The notes: generated by a model not told the origin, from the sequence alone. A stretch of DNA of 64,000 nucleotides from Lysobacterales bacterium (GCA_019510125.1 JAEKKX010000009.1:124001-188000); one strand, 5' to 3'. Positions 46,904 to 58,698 are shown, counted from the stretch's first letter. Program-made: numbers and translations.

Positions 46904-49294
46904 TCACTTCCTCAGCAGGCGCATGCCGTTGCCCACCACCAACAGGCTGGCGCCCATGTCGGCGAACACCGCCGCCCACATCGTGGCCTGACCGGTAAAG
47001 GTCAGCACCAGGAATACTGCCTTGATGCCCAGCGCCAGGGTGATGTTCTGCGTCAGCACGTGAGCGGTGGCGCGCGACAGCCGGATGAAGGCCGGAATCT
47101 TGCGCAGGTCGTCGTCCATCAGGGCCACGTCGGCGGTTTCGATCGCGGTGTCGGATCCAGCCGCGCCCATGGCGAAGCCGATGTCGGCCCGTGCCAGGGC
47201 CGGGGCGTCGTTGATGCCGTCGCCAACCATGCCGCTGGTACCCTGTGCGGCGAGCGCTTCGACCTCGCGCAGCTTGTCTTCGGGTAGCAGGTTGCCTTGG
47301 GCGCGGTCGATACCGACCTCACCGGCGATGGCCTGCGCCGTGTGCGGGTTGTCCCCGGTCAGCATCAGGGTCTTGACCCCGAGCGCGTGCAAGTCGGCGA
47401 TCGCCTGTCGGCTGCTGTCCTTGACCGTATCGGCGACCGCGAACACCGCCTGCACGCCGTCGCTGCCTACGACGGCGACCACGCTCTTGCCTTGGGCTTC
47501 CAAGGCCGCGAACTGCGCTTCCAACTCGGCGGAACTGGCACCCAACTCCTGCACGAGCCGGTGATTGCCCAGGTGGTAGAGCGACCCAGCGACGCGGCCA
47601 CTCACGCCGCGGCCCGGCAGTGCAGCGAACTCCTCGACCTCTTGCATCGGCACGCTGTCATTCTGTCCCGCCACGGCGATGGCCTTGGATACAGGATGAT
47701 CGGAACGCGCCGCCAGGCTGGTCGCTATGGCGCGCACGCGGGTCGCATCAGCCTGGCCCCAAGCCGCGAAATCGGTCTGTTTAGGCTTGCCGTGGGTGAT
47801 CGTTCCGGTTTTGTCCAGCGCCAACCACCGCAGCTTGCGGCCATTCTCCAGGTACACGCCGCCCTTGATCAGGATGCCGCGTCGCGCCGCCGCGGCCAGA
47901 CCGCTGACGATGCTCACCGGGGTGGAGATCACCAGGGCGCAGGGACAGGCGATCACCAGCAGCACCAGGGCCCGGTACGTCCAGTCCAGCCAGTCCGCGC
48001 CCATCAAGAGCGGCGGCACCACCGCCACGCCCAGGGCGACGGCAAACACCAGCGGGGTGTACCAGCGCGCAAACTGATCGACGAAACGCTGGGTCGGCGC
48101 ACGATTGCCCTGCGCGGCTTCGACCGCGTGGATGATGCGGGCCAAGGTGGAATCGCTGGCCACGGCGGTAACGCGATACTCCAGGGAACCTGCTTCGTTG
48201 ATGGTGCCGGCGAATACCGGGTCGCCTTCGGCCTTTTCGACCGGCAGGCTCTCGCCGGTGATCGGCGCCTGGTTGACCGTCGAACGGCCGAGCACCACCA
48301 TGCCGTCCAGCGCTATGCGTTCGCCGGGCTTGACCCGCACTCGGCTGTCGAGTGCGACGGCCTTGGCATCCACCTCGATCCAGCGCTGATCGTCTTGCAG
48401 AACGGTGACACGTTCGGGCGTGAGATCCATCAGGCCGCGTATCGCATTGCGGGCGCGATCCAGCGACTTGGCCTCGATCACCTCGGCCAACGCGAACAGC
48501 ACCATCACCATCGCCGCCTCGGGCCAATGGCCAATGAGCATCGCGCCCGTGACAGCGATCGACATCAGGGCGTTCATGTTGAGATTGCGGTTCTTGAGCG
48601 CAATCCAGCCCTTCTTGTAGGTCGACAGACCGCCAGTCCCGATGGCGACCAACGCCAGCGCGATGACCAGCCACGTCGGGGCGCCGAGCCAAGACACGAC
48701 TTCGGCCAGGATCGCCGCCACACCGGAGACGGCCAATGGCCACCACGCGGTGCGTGTCGGTACCGGCGCGCCCGGCTCTGCGCCACCTTGGCTGCCCACC
48801 ACCTCGGCCTCGAAGCCCAGCGACTTCAGGCCGGTCAGCACGTCAGGCAAGGCCTCGGCCGCGTGACGCACGGTCAAGGTGCGCTGCACGAGGTTGAAGG
48901 CCAGCGACGCCACCCCGGGCATGCCGCCGAGTTTGCCGCGGATCAGGCCTTCCTCGGTGGGGCAATCCATCTTCGCGATACGCAGTGCTGTTTCCACGTC
49001 GGAGGACGGCGTATCCATGGGCGCCGCCTGCATGCCGATCGCGGCCAGCGCTTCGTCCACGGGCGTCAGCGCAGACAAGGTGTGGTGCACCGACAACGTC
49101 CGTTGCACCAGATTGAATTCCAGATCCGTCACTCCCTGGACTTGGCCGAGCTTGTTGCGGATCAGCGCCTCTTCGGTGGGGCAGTCCATGTTCTGGATGC
49201 GATAGCGCATCGGCGACCGGACGGCCGCTGCTGCGGGCACCGTCGTCGTTGCCACTGCCTGCGTGCTACCGCAGCTATTGCAGGTGTCGCTCAT
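46904..49294 (-). CDS. cadA: Cd/Zn/Pb-translocating P-type ATPase with two N-terminal metal domains
   Basis: 796 residues. Two N-terminal heavy-metal-associated domains each carry MDCPTEE (about residues 36 and 105) instead of GMTCxxC, typical of Zn/Cd/Pb pumps. Core motifs are CPC (ACPCALVISTPVS), the DKTGT phosphorylation site, a SDHPVSKAIAV loop and the [10 protein letters not shown] hinge. It exports divalent soft metals from the cytoplasm. It lies downstream of the PbrT-like gene (109 bp) and is probably controlled by the CadR/PbrR regulator. The start MSDTCNSCGS adds a further Cys pair. Confidence 0.93.
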   Translation of the reverse strand: MSDTCNSCGSTQAVATTTVPAAAAVRSPMRYRIQNMDCPTEEALIRNKLGQVQGVTDLEFNLVQRTLSVHHTLSALTPVDEALAAIGMQAAPMDTPSSDVETALRIAKMDCPTEEGLIRGKLGGMPGVASLAFNLVQRTLTVRHAAEALPDVLTGLKSLGFEAEVVGSQGGAEPGAPVPTRTAWWPLAVSGVAAILAEVVSWLGAPTWLVIALALVAIGTGGLSTYKKGWIALKNRNLNMNALMSIAVTGAMLIGHWPEAAMVMVLFALAEVIEAKSLDRARNAIRGLMDLTPERVTVLQDDQRWIEVDAKAVALDSRVRVKPGERIALDGMVVLGRSTVNQAPITGESLPVEKAEGDPVFAGTINEAGSLEYRVTAVASDSTLARIIHAVEAAQGNRAPTQRFVDQFARWYTPLVFAVALGVAVVPPLLMGADWLDWTYRALVLLVIACPCALVISTPVSIVSGLAAAARRGILIKGGVYLENGRKLRWLALDKTGTITHGKPKQTDFAAWGQADATRVRAIATSLAARSDHPVSKAIAVAGQNDSVPMQEVEEFAALPGRGVSGRVAGSLYHLGNHRLVQELGASSAELEAQFAALEAQGKSVVAVVGSDGVQAVFAVADTVKDSSRQAIADLHALGVKTLMLTGDNPHTAQAIAGEVGIDRAQGNLLPEDKLREVEALAAQGTSGMVGDGINDAPALARADIGFAMGAAGSDTAIETADVALMDDDLRKIPAFIRLSRATAHVLTQNITLALGIKAVFLVLTFTGQATMWAAVFADMGASLLVVGNGMRLLRK

Positions 49295-49403
49295 CGCGTG
49301 GGTTCCTCCATGCAGGCCTGTAGGGTCTGCGGGATCGATCGCATCTGGAAGGCGTCGCGCCGAGCGCCGTCCCTGCTGCCGCGCGCAGGCCACATGCCGT
49401 GCC

Positions 49404-51356
49404 TCATTGTTCCACTCGTGCGGACACGCGCGAGGTGCGGGCGTTGAAGTAGAAGCCGCCGATGGCGATGACCGCGACAGTCACTTGCGCTAGCAGCGAC
49501 TGCCAGGACGGATACACGCCGAGCCAATCGATTCTCGGAGCAGCGACCAGGGCCTGGCCTATCCAGCCGGCCTCCTGCAGCGCCGCCACGCCCTTGCCAA
49601 CGAGCACAACCGCGAGCACCGCAATCAGGATCGAGCTGATCGAGAAGAACTGGCCGATTGGCAAACGCTTGCTCATGCGCAGCATCCAATAGGCGACCGC
49701 CGCGAGCACGACGCAGCCCGCCACTAGTCCGCCGAGAATCGCGGTGCTGTTCTCCTGGCTCCACATCGCGATGAAGAACAAGATCGTTTCGAACACTTCG
49801 CGATAGACCGCGACGAAGGCCAGCAGGAACAGGAACACCGCCGAGCGTCGCGTCAGCGCCGCCGACACCTTGGCGTGCAGATACTGTTGCCAGCGGCCGG
49901 CCAGGCTCTTCTGGTGCATCCAAATCCCCACGCTCAGCAGCACCGCGGCAGCGAACAATGCGGAGACGCCTTCAGTCACCTCGCGATTGGCGCCGCTCAC
50001 ATCGACCAGGTGGGTGGCGATCGCCCAGGTCGCCACGCCCGCCAGCAACGCGCCGATCCAGCCGGCGTGCACCGCCGGCAGGACCTCGCGGCGCTCGGCC
50101 TTGCGCAGAAAGGCGATCATGCCGATCACGATCAACAACGCCTCAATGCCTTCGCGCAACAGGATGGTGAAGCTGCCGAGGAACGCCGTGGTGCGATCGG
50201 TATGCGCGTCCTGCAGCACGCCCTCGGCGCGGTCGAAGAGTCCGGTGACCTGCGCGGCCTGCACGGTCGCGTCGGCCACCGGCACGCGCCGGCCGATCAT
50301 GTCGCGATAGCGCGCCATCGTCGTTTCCAGCTCCCGCATCAGCGCGTTGTCGCGGGCGGCGAGCGTGGGTTCGACCGGCTCCACCCCATCCAGGTACGCC
50401 GACAAGGCCGCGGTCTTCGCCTGCACGGCATCGCCGGCCTCGTAGGCGCTGAGGCTTTCGGCCATGCGTTGGCGGGCCAGCGTGAACGGCCCGGCCGCCA
50501 CGCCTGACGCCGGGTGCTGCAGCGCCTGCGGGTGCGCGCGCAGGTAGGCAACGATCGCCCGCGCTTGTGCCGCCTCGCTGCCGGCGGCCACCAGATCCGC
50601 CTCGCTGGTGCGGGTCAGCGCTTCCAGCGTGGGAATGCGCTGGCGCCAGGCGGGATCCTCGCGCCACAGGGTTTCACCCTCGGCCCGCGCCTGCGGCGAA
50701 TGCGCCAAGCTGCCGACATGGAACGCCAACGCCCAGCGATCAGCCTCGGGCAGCGACGCGAAGCTGGTCATGGCCGTGCCCTGGATGCCTTGCGAGATCG
50801 CCTCGTACAAGGCGAAGGGCGTGCGCCGGGCGGCGCGGGTGGCATCGGTGAAGGCGATCGGGGGCGGATCCAGGCTCGCCGCGGCCGGCCCGTCGCCAGC
50901 GCCTGACGGGCCGTGGCAAGCGGCACACTGCGCGGCGTACAGATCCGCGCCGTGGGCAGGATCAGGAGGCGTCGCCGGCACGGCACCCACCGGATAGCTG
51001 GCCAGCAGGCCGTCTGCCAACTGGTGCGCCAACGAGGCGACGTGCCCAGCATCGGCCTTACCCTCGACGGCTGCGACCAGTTGATCCGCCTGGCCGATCA
51101 GCGCCGCTTGGCCCGGCGTGGTCGGCAGCACCGCCAATTGGCTCCGCACGGCGCCTGCAAACTCGCGCATCTCTGCGTACTCGGCCTCGGACACGACGCG
51201 TCCGGCTTGCACGGCCGCGCTGTAGTCGACAGCCACATAGTCCAGCAATTGCCAGGTCTGGCGCGGATTCACTGCCGACGTGGGGGCCCCAAAGACCGGC
51301 AGGCACATCGAGGCCAACAACGCGATCAGCAAGCCACGGCAAAAGGAGTTCGTCAC
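49404..51356 (-). CDS. pbrT: PbrT-like FTR1-family permease with cytochrome c domain
   Basis: 650 residues from a GTG at 51356. Signal peptide (LLIALLASMCLPVFG), a c-type haem motif (CAACHGPSG, about residue 140) and a helical periplasmic region. A C-terminal seven-TM FTR1 domain carries two R-E-x-x-E motifs (REGIEALL, REVFETIL). PbrT proteins are linked with Pb(II) or Fe uptake in lead-resistance operons. A start at 51434 is excluded if promoter A (-10 at 51416-51421) is used, since it would lie upstream of the transcript. Confidence 0.85.
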   Translation of the reverse strand: MTNSFCRGLLIALLASMCLPVFGAPTSAVNPRQTWQLLDYVAVDYSAAVQAGRVVSEAEYAEMREFAGAVRSQLAVLPTTPGQAALIGQADQLVAAVEGKADAGHVASLAHQLADGLLASYPVGAVPATPPDPAHGADLYAAQCAACHGPSGAGDGPAAASLDPPPIAFTDATRAARRTPFALYEAISQGIQGTAMTSFASLPEADRWALAFHVGSLAHSPQARAEGETLWREDPAWRQRIPTLEALTRTSEADLVAAGSEAAQARAIVAYLRAHPQALQHPASGVAAGPFTLARQRMAESLSAYEAGDAVQAKTAALSAYLDGVEPVEPTLAARDNALMRELETTMARYRDMIGRRVPVADATVQAAQVTGLFDRAEGVLQDAHTDRTTAFLGSFTILLREGIEALLIVIGMIAFLRKAERREVLPAVHAGWIGALLAGVATWAIATHLVDVSGANREVTEGVSALFAAAVLLSVGIWMHQKSLAGRWQQYLHAKVSAALTRRSAVFLFLLAFVAVYREVFETILFFIAMWSQENSTAILGGLVAGCVVLAAVAYWMLRMSKRLPIGQFFSISSILIAVLAVVLVGKGVAALQEAGWIGQALVAAPRIDWLGVYPSWQSLLAQVTVAVIAIGGFYFNARTSRVSARVEQ

Positions 51357-51415
51357 GGGAAGCGCCTGGATGGGAGAGAGTCGAAAACGGGAATGGGAAC
51401 CAGTTGCAATTGCAC

Positions 51416-51446
51416 AGGGTAAACCCCGTACCACCTACAGAGTCAA
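51416..51446 (-). promoter_or_regulatory. MerR-type promoter A, before pbrT
   Basis: On the minus strand TTGACT (51441-51446), a 19-bp spacer and TACCCT (51416-51421). The 19-bp spacing marks a MerR-family-activated promoter. A transcript would begin about 50 nt before the pbrT GTG. Confidence 0.75.
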
Positions 51447-51508
51447 GCGGCTGTATTCCCTGGCATGGCGACTTCGTTGTTGCAGGGCATAGCACCCGTA
51501 GGCCCCAC

Positions 51509-51539
51509 AGGGTAAAGTCCGTAGCCGCTATAGGGTCAA
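51509..51539 (-). promoter_or_regulatory. MerR-type promoter B, next to the cadR/pbrR start
   Basis: On the minus strand TTGACC (51534-51539), a 19-bp spacer containing CTATAGCGGCTACGG, and TACCCT (51509-51514). It resembles CadR/PbrR operators and lies 10 bp from the divergent regulator start, where autoregulation is usual. It is offset from promoter A by exactly 93 bp. Confidence 0.82.
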
Positions 51540-51548
51540 GAGGCGTCG

Positions 51549-51992
51549 ATGAAGATCAGCGAAGCGGCCGAATCCAGCGGCTGCCATCTGGAAACCATCC
51601 GCTATTACGAGCGCGTGGGGCTCATGCCCAAACCGCACCGGACCGCCAGCGGTTACCGCGAGTACCGCGACGAGGAGGTGGATCGGCTGCGCTTCATCAC
51701 CCGCAGCCGCAACCTGGGCTTCAGCCTGGACGAGATCCGCAGTCTGTTGCGGTTGGAGCACAACCGCATGTTGTCCTGCGCCGAGATCGATGCCATCGCC
51801 CGCGAGCATCTGGCCGATGTCCGTAGCAAGGTCCGCGAACTCAACCGCATCGCCCGCGAACTGGACCGCACGATCAACGCGTGTTCGGGCGGCGCCCGCG
51901 GCCAATGTTCGATCCTGGCCACCTTGCGCGAACCACCGCCGGCCAAGCGGACAGAGAAAGCAGCAAATGTGCGTCGGACCAGGCAAGCGTGA
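51549..51992 (+). CDS. CadR/PbrR-type MerR-family regulator
   Basis: 147 residues with N-terminal helix-turn-helix (ETIRYYERVGLMPKP). Cys77, Cys112 and Cys120, plus Cys12, fit the divalent Pb/Cd/Zn sensors (CadR uses 77, 112 and 119). There is no CadR-like His-rich tail; instead a basic tail. It divergently controls the pbrT-cadA transcript. PbrR and CadR cannot be told apart from sequence alone. Confidence 0.88.
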   Translation: MKISEAAESSGCHLETIRYYERVGLMPKPHRTASGYREYRDEEVDRLRFITRSRNLGFSLDEIRSLLRLEHNRMLSCAEIDAIAREHLADVRSKVRELNRIARELDRTINACSGGARGQCSILATLREPPPAKRTEKAANVRRTRQA

Positions 51993-52029
51993 AGCGTCCC
52001 GCAGCCCGATGCAATGACCGAAACCGCGC

Positions 52030-53676
52030 ATGAGCCTGCGCATCGCATTGGTCCAGGCGGACTTTCCGGTCGGAGACCTCGACGGCAATGCCGCTCGCAT
52101 TGCCGAACGGATCGCCGAGGCGCGCGATCTCTACCGCGCCGACTTGGTGCTCTTTCCCGAACTCACAGTCAGCGGCTATCCGCCCGAGGATCTGCTGCTA
52201 CGACCGCAGTTCCTGTCCGACTGCGTCGCCACGTTGCACCGCGTCGCGCAAGAGGTCACTGGGATCGTGGCCGTAGTGGGCTGGCCGGAAGCTGTCGGCG
52301 CTGTGGTCTACAACGCACTGAGTGTGCTGCGTGAAGGCGCCGTTACCACGACCTATCGCAAGCGCGATCTACCCAATTACGCGGTCTTTGATGAGCGGCG
52401 TTACTTCGCTGTCGATCCCGATGGTGGGCCATGCGTCTTCGACGTCAACGGCGTCACCGTGGGCGCGATGATTTGTCAGGACTTGTGGGGATTGGAGCCC
52501 ACGTTTGAAACCGTCGCGGCCGGCGCTCAGCTGATCCTGATCCCGAATGCTTCGCCATTCGAGCGCGACAAACATGCTGAGCGCGATGCACTGCTCGCCG
52601 AGCGCGCCCGCGCGAACCAAGTCGCGCTCGCATACGTCAATGTCGTCGGTGGCCAGGATGCGATCGTGTTCGATGGCGCGTCCCTGCTCGCCGACGCCAA
52701 TGGCCACGTACACCCGGCGGCCATTGCCTTCGAGGAACACGCACTGGTTGCTGATTTCGATCCGCATTCACGTAGCTTTACCCCAGTCGCGTGGCCGATC
52801 GACACCGATGTCGGCCGCGACGCGGTCGCCTGGCGGGCAATCGTGCGGGGGCTAACGGACTACTGCAGCAAGAACGGCTTCGATCGGGTCTGGGTCGGCC
52901 TGTCCGGCGGACTGGATTCGGCGGTCGTGCTGGCGATGGCCGTCGATGCGCTCGGCGCCGACCGGGTCACCGCCGTGCGCCTGCCATCGCGCTACACCAG
53001 TGCGTTGAGCAACGATCTGGCCGCCGCGCAATGCGCGGCCCTGGGCGTGGCACTACGGACGGTGCCGATCGACGCACCGTTTCAGGGCTACCTCGACACG
53101 CTCAGTGGTCTGTTCGCGGGTACGACGATCGATGCGACCGAAGAGAACCTGCAATCTCGCGCGCGCGGCGCGGTGCTGATGGCGCTGAGCAACAAGCTTG
53201 GCGGGTTGCTGCTGACCACTGGCAACAAGAGCGAGTACGCGGTCGGCTACACCACGATCTACGGCGACATGTGCGGCGGCTATGCCCCGCTCAAGGACGT
53301 GTACAAGACCGAGGTGATCGCACTGGCACGCTGGCGCAATACCGTGGGCGGCGCACCGGTCATTCCACCCGAGGTGATCGCCCGGCCGCCGACGGCAGAA
53401 CTGCGCGAGCATCAGACCGATCAGGACACGTTGCCGCCCTACGACGTACTCGACGCAATCCTGTTCCGCCACATCGATCAGGAGCAGTCGCGCGAGGAGA
53501 TCCTGGCGGCCGGATTCGCCGCTTTCGTTGTCGACCCGGTGCTGGAGCTGGTGCACCGCCACGAATGGAAGCGGCAGCAGGCGGCGCCGGGACCGAAGAT
53601 CTCGCGCCGGGCGTTTGGACGCGAACGGCGTTACCCGATCACCAATGCCTATGCTCAGGTGTTCCCCACACCGTGA
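52030..53676 (+). CDS. nadE: Glutamine-dependent NAD(+) synthetase
   Basis: 548 residues in two domains. An N-terminal nitrilase-like amidase (about 1-260; Glu in LVLFPELTVSGYPPEDL, catalytic Cys in VGAMICQDLWG) makes ammonia. A C-terminal synthetase with P-loop LSGGLDSAVVLAM converts deamido-NAD to NAD in the cytoplasm. It is complete. It lies 37 bp after the regulator on the same strand inside the metal island, an odd place for a cofactor gene. A chromosomal copy elsewhere is likely but not visible. Confidence 0.94.
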   Translation: MSLRIALVQADFPVGDLDGNAARIAERIAEARDLYRADLVLFPELTVSGYPPEDLLLRPQFLSDCVATLHRVAQEVTGIVAVVGWPEAVGAVVYNALSVLREGAVTTTYRKRDLPNYAVFDERRYFAVDPDGGPCVFDVNGVTVGAMICQDLWGLEPTFETVAAGAQLILIPNASPFERDKHAERDALLAERARANQVALAYVNVVGGQDAIVFDGASLLADANGHVHPAAIAFEEHALVADFDPHSRSFTPVAWPIDTDVGRDAVAWRAIVRGLTDYCSKNGFDRVWVGLSGGLDSAVVLAMAVDALGADRVTAVRLPSRYTSALSNDLAAAQCAALGVALRTVPIDAPFQGYLDTLSGLFAGTTIDATEENLQSRARGAVLMALSNKLGGLLLTTGNKSEYAVGYTTIYGDMCGGYAPLKDVYKTEVIALARWRNTVGGAPVIPPEVIARPPTAELREHQTDQDTLPPYDVLDAILFRHIDQEQSREEILAAGFAAFVVDPVLELVHRHEWKRQQAAPGPKISRRAFGRERRYPITNAYAQVFPTP

Positions 53677-53986
53677 TCCCACGAGCAACGTTAACCGCTA
53701 CCTCGGAACCGCCACCCGCCCTTTCCGCACCTTGAACCGCGTGGCATTCAGATGCTGACCATCCTCGCGCCGTCCCGAAAACGTGCCTAGCCCGAGGAAC
53801 AACGGTGAGCAAACCAGCTACTCAATCGGGCTTTGTCAAGCTCCCCACGATCCTCACGCAGTTAGTCGTGGATGTCGGCGCCGCACTGGCCGTGCTGATC
53901 GCGACGGCCACGCCGTCAGTGTTCAAACCGGCGGGCGACCCATCGCGGTTGGGCGACGAAAGCCGCCCGCTAGTTGATCGCATCAC
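53677..53986. other. Gene-free stretch between nadE and the nqrF remnant
   Basis: No convincing gene. A GTG-initiated plus-strand frame from about 53804 (VSKPATQSGFVKLPT...) runs through the nqrF remnant and has no recognised family. It may be decayed sequence from the same rearrangement that brought in the nqrF and hutG pieces. Confidence 0.4.
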
Positions 53987-54217
53987 TCAGATCTTGAAAT
54001 CATCGAAAGCCACGTGGCTTTCCGGAACCTCCAGTTCCGCCAGCATGTGGCGGGTAGCCGACAGCATCGCCGGGGGGCCACACAAATAGAAATCGCACGA
54101 TTGCAGGTCGGGATGGCCTTGCAGCAGATGATGGGACGCCGCCTCGTGCACCAGTCCCTGCAACAGCGCATCGTCGCATTCGGCGGCTTCCGAAATCACC
54201 AGGTGCCAGGTGAAATT
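53987..54217 (-). pseudogene. nqrF: nqrF 3' remnant
   Basis: 76 codons matching the C-terminus of NqrF (FAD/NADH-binding subunit F of the Na+-translocating NADH:quinone reductase). They begin at NFTWHLVISEAAECDDA and continue through CDFYLCGPPAMLSATRHML to AFDDFKI and stop. The ferredoxin domain and most of the flavin domain are absent, and the frame becomes unrelated upstream of 54217. It abuts a broken hutG in divergent orientation. Not functional. Confidence 0.75.
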
Positions 54218-54256
54218 GGAGCTCCTCGACCTGCCCTTTCAAGGCAACTGAAATAA

Positions 54257-54961
54257 CTGGCATCTGGGCATGGCCGCATCGACCCGCCGGGCTTGGCGGA
54301 CACGCGCCGGTGGCACCAGGTGGTGCGCAAGGCGGACGAATCCGGTTCGCCGGGCGTCGCCCTGATGGGTTTGGCCAGCGATGAAGGCATCCGCCGCAAT
54401 TCGGGCCGAATGGGTGCGATGCAAGGGCCGCTTGCGTTGCGGAAAATGCTGGCCAACCTGCCGGTGCTGCACGCCAGCGCGCTGTATGACGCCGGCGACG
54501 TAGCCTGCGAAGGCGAAGCACTCGATGACGCGCAGGCCCGTTATGCCGAACGCGCCAAGGCCCTGCTCGACGCCGGTCACTTCGTCGTCGGCATGGGCGG
54601 CGGACACGAAATCGTTTATGCAAGCTATTCCGGCCTGGCTTCGCATCTGGCGAACGCGCGGCAACGTATCGGCATCTTCAATTTCGATGCACACTTCGAC
54701 CTACGCGAACAACCGCGCGCCAGTTCCGGCACGCCGTTCCTGCAAGCCATCGAGGACGCGCGACGCCTGGGCCACGACGTTCGCTACCACTGCCTTGGCG
54801 TCAGTCGAACGAGCAATACGCCAGACTTGTTCGCCGTGGCCGACAGGGTCGACGCGCGCCATATCCAGGACGACGCGCTATCATGGACGTGTGCCGAATT
54901 GTCGCCACCACTGGACATCGACAACGCGACCGCGCGCGTGGCAGCACGACTCATCCACTGA
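54257..54961 (+). pseudogene. hutG: hutG remnant (formimidoylglutamase), both ends damaged
   Basis: Formimidoylglutamase/arginase-family segment. GHGRIDPPG resembles the normal N-terminus but no ATG is in frame; a TAA at 54254-54256 lies just upstream. Metal ligands of the first half are kept (GGGHEIVY, NFDAHFDLRE), but the frame ends after ARLIH without the second arginase motif (S/T-I-D-x-D and following). So one half of the dinuclear Mn site is missing. A TTG at 54293 could start a shorter product, which should still be inactive. Confidence 0.72.
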
Positions 54962-54994
54962 GTCGTCGGTCGCCGCTGAGCCGTATCGTGGAAG

Positions 54995-55034
54995 ACGGGT
55001 TTCGGCTTCGGCCGCAACCGCTACCGAAACCCGT
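54995..55034. terminator. Hairpin after hutG remnant and EF-hand gene
   Basis: ACGGGTTTCGG (54995-55005) and its exact reverse complement (55024-55034) with an 18-nt loop, between convergent reading frames. No T-run. Possible terminator of the minus-strand copper operon. Confidence 0.5.
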
Positions 55035-55047
55035 TCACCGCAAAGCG

Positions 55048-55344
55048 TCACATGCCTTTGCCGGCGGCGAACTCTTTCGGGCTCAGGCGACCATCCTTGT
55101 TGGCATCCAGCATGCCGAAATGCGGGCCGAGGCGGTGCTTGGCCAACTCGGCCTTGGACAGCGTGCCATTCTTGTCCGTATCAAGCGTGGTGAACTCGTC
55201 CGGCTTGGCATCCATCTTCATCGCACCATGGTTCATCTTGCCGTGATCCATCTGGCCATGGTTCTGCGCTGGTGCCGTCGTTTGTGCCATCGCGGTGCCC
55301 GCAAAGAACAAGGATGCCGCCAATAGGGAAATCATCGTTTTCAT
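55048..55344 (-). CDS. Exported EF-hand protein
   Basis: 98 residues. Signal peptide (ISLLAASLFFAGTAMA), a His/Met-rich stretch (QNHGQMDHGKMNHGAMKM) and two EF-hand loops (DTDKNGTLSKAE and DANKDGRLSPKE). Predicted periplasmic Ca2+- or metal-binding protein. It follows the Cu-ATPase by 27 bp, so it is probably in the same operon. The His/Met stretch suits Cu(I)/Cu(II) binding; this is inference. Confidence 0.8.
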   Translation of the reverse strand: MKTMISLLAASLFFAGTAMAQTTAPAQNHGQMDHGKMNHGAMKMDAKPDEFTTLDTDKNGTLSKAELAKHRLGPHFGMLDANKDGRLSPKEFAAGKGM

Positions 55345-55371
55345 CGTTCTACTCCAGTGGAAAGTGGGACC

Positions 55372-57865
<2,494 letters not shown>

Positions 57866-57879
<14 letters not shown>

Positions 57880-58273
57880 GTGTTTCCCCGACGAGCGCAT
57901 TTAGGATGGGGCAACCCTGCAGTTCCCCGTGACCCGGACAGGCATCGACCAGGCTAACCAGGCCGTCGCGCAGGCGGGTCAGTTCCGCCAGCTTGGCTTC
58001 GACGCCGGCCAGCCGCGCTTGCGCGGCCTGCCTGACCTGGGCCATGTCGGAAGTACGGTCGCCCGACAGGCTCAGCAGATCGCCGATGTCGGCCAGGGTG
58101 AAACCGAGCGCCTTGGCGCGCTGGATGAACTGCAGTCGCGCCACGTCGTCCTGGCCGTAGTTGCGGTAGCGCGATTCCAGGCGCGCCGGCGATGGCAGGA
58201 CGCCTTCCCGTTCGTAATAGCGGATGGTGTCCGGCGTGACGCCGGCCTGTTTCGCGAGTTGTCCGATATGCAT
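57866..58273 (-). CDS. cueR: CueR-type copper-responsive MerR regulator
   Basis: 135 residues: helix-turn-helix ([15 protein letters not shown]), a Ser at the CueR monovalent-selectivity position (RTSDM, residue 75) and the metal loop Cys112-Cys121 ([15 protein letters not shown]). Only two Cys and the Ser mark a Cu(I)/Ag(I) sensor. It is inside the operon it should control, between the EF-hand gene and the ATPase, rather than divergent. Confidence 0.93.
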
Positions 58274-58288
58274 GTCCCGGCTCCAAGG

Positions 58289-58597
58289 TCAGGCGTGGCG
58301 GATTTCCGCAGCCTCAATGACGCCGTCATGATTGCGGTCGATGCGGTCTCGGCACTTGGCCTGGCATGCTGCCGACATCTGCGGATTGTCGGTTTCGGCC
58401 GCCTCAAGGAGACCATCGCGATTGACATCGCGCTGGGCGAACTGGTGCTTCAAGAGGCGGGCCTGTTCGTCGGCCTTTTGATCGCACGTGGCAAGATGGA
58501 TTTCGTGCGGCGTGGACTGACCCATGGCCAACGTGGTGAGGGGCGCCAGAGACAGCAAGCCGGCGCTGATTGCAAAGATGTGGGAAGCTATTTTCAT
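58289..58597 (-). CDS. Exported EF-hand protein heading the cueR operon
   Basis: 102 residues from the ATG at 58597. Signal peptide (ISAGLLSLAPLTTLAMG) and two EF-hand loops (DVNRDGLLEAAE, DRNHDGVIEAAE) with cysteines between them. It is 15 bp upstream of cueR. It shares only the EF-hand design with the 55048-55344 protein, which ends the same operon. Function in copper homeostasis is inferred. Confidence 0.75.
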   Translation of the reverse strand: MKIASHIFAISAGLLSLAPLTTLAMGQSTPHEIHLATCDQKADEQARLLKHQFAQRDVNRDGLLEAAETDNPQMSAACQAKCRDRIDRNHDGVIEAAEIRHA

Positions 58598-58667
58598 GAT
58601 CTGTCTCCAGCGACAAGTTCTGGAAGAATTCGGTTTTTCAGCTAGGTGACCCTGGCTGACAAGGCCA

Positions 58668-58698
58668 GCTTGCACTTTGGAGTTACCTCCAAGGTCAA
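58668..58698 (-). promoter_or_regulatory. CueR-type promoter
   Basis: TTGACC (58693-58698), a 19-bp spacer containing the perfect dyad TTGGAG-GTAA-CTCCAA, and a weak -10 (GCAAGC, 58668-58673). The ACCTTGGAGG...CTCCAA dyad is like CueR sites. It lies about 70 bp upstream of the EF-hand start and drives the whole operon. Confidence 0.8.

Noticed and set aside
51058-51495. Minus-strand frame beginning MLCPATTKSPCQ
   Set aside because: It spans promoter A and then overlaps pbrT out of phase; the PbrT frame has clear family features.
53804-54089. Plus-strand frame of about 94 codons starting VSKPATQSG
   Set aside because: It overlaps the nqrF remnant antisense, and the first part has no family similarity; treated as unexplained sequence.
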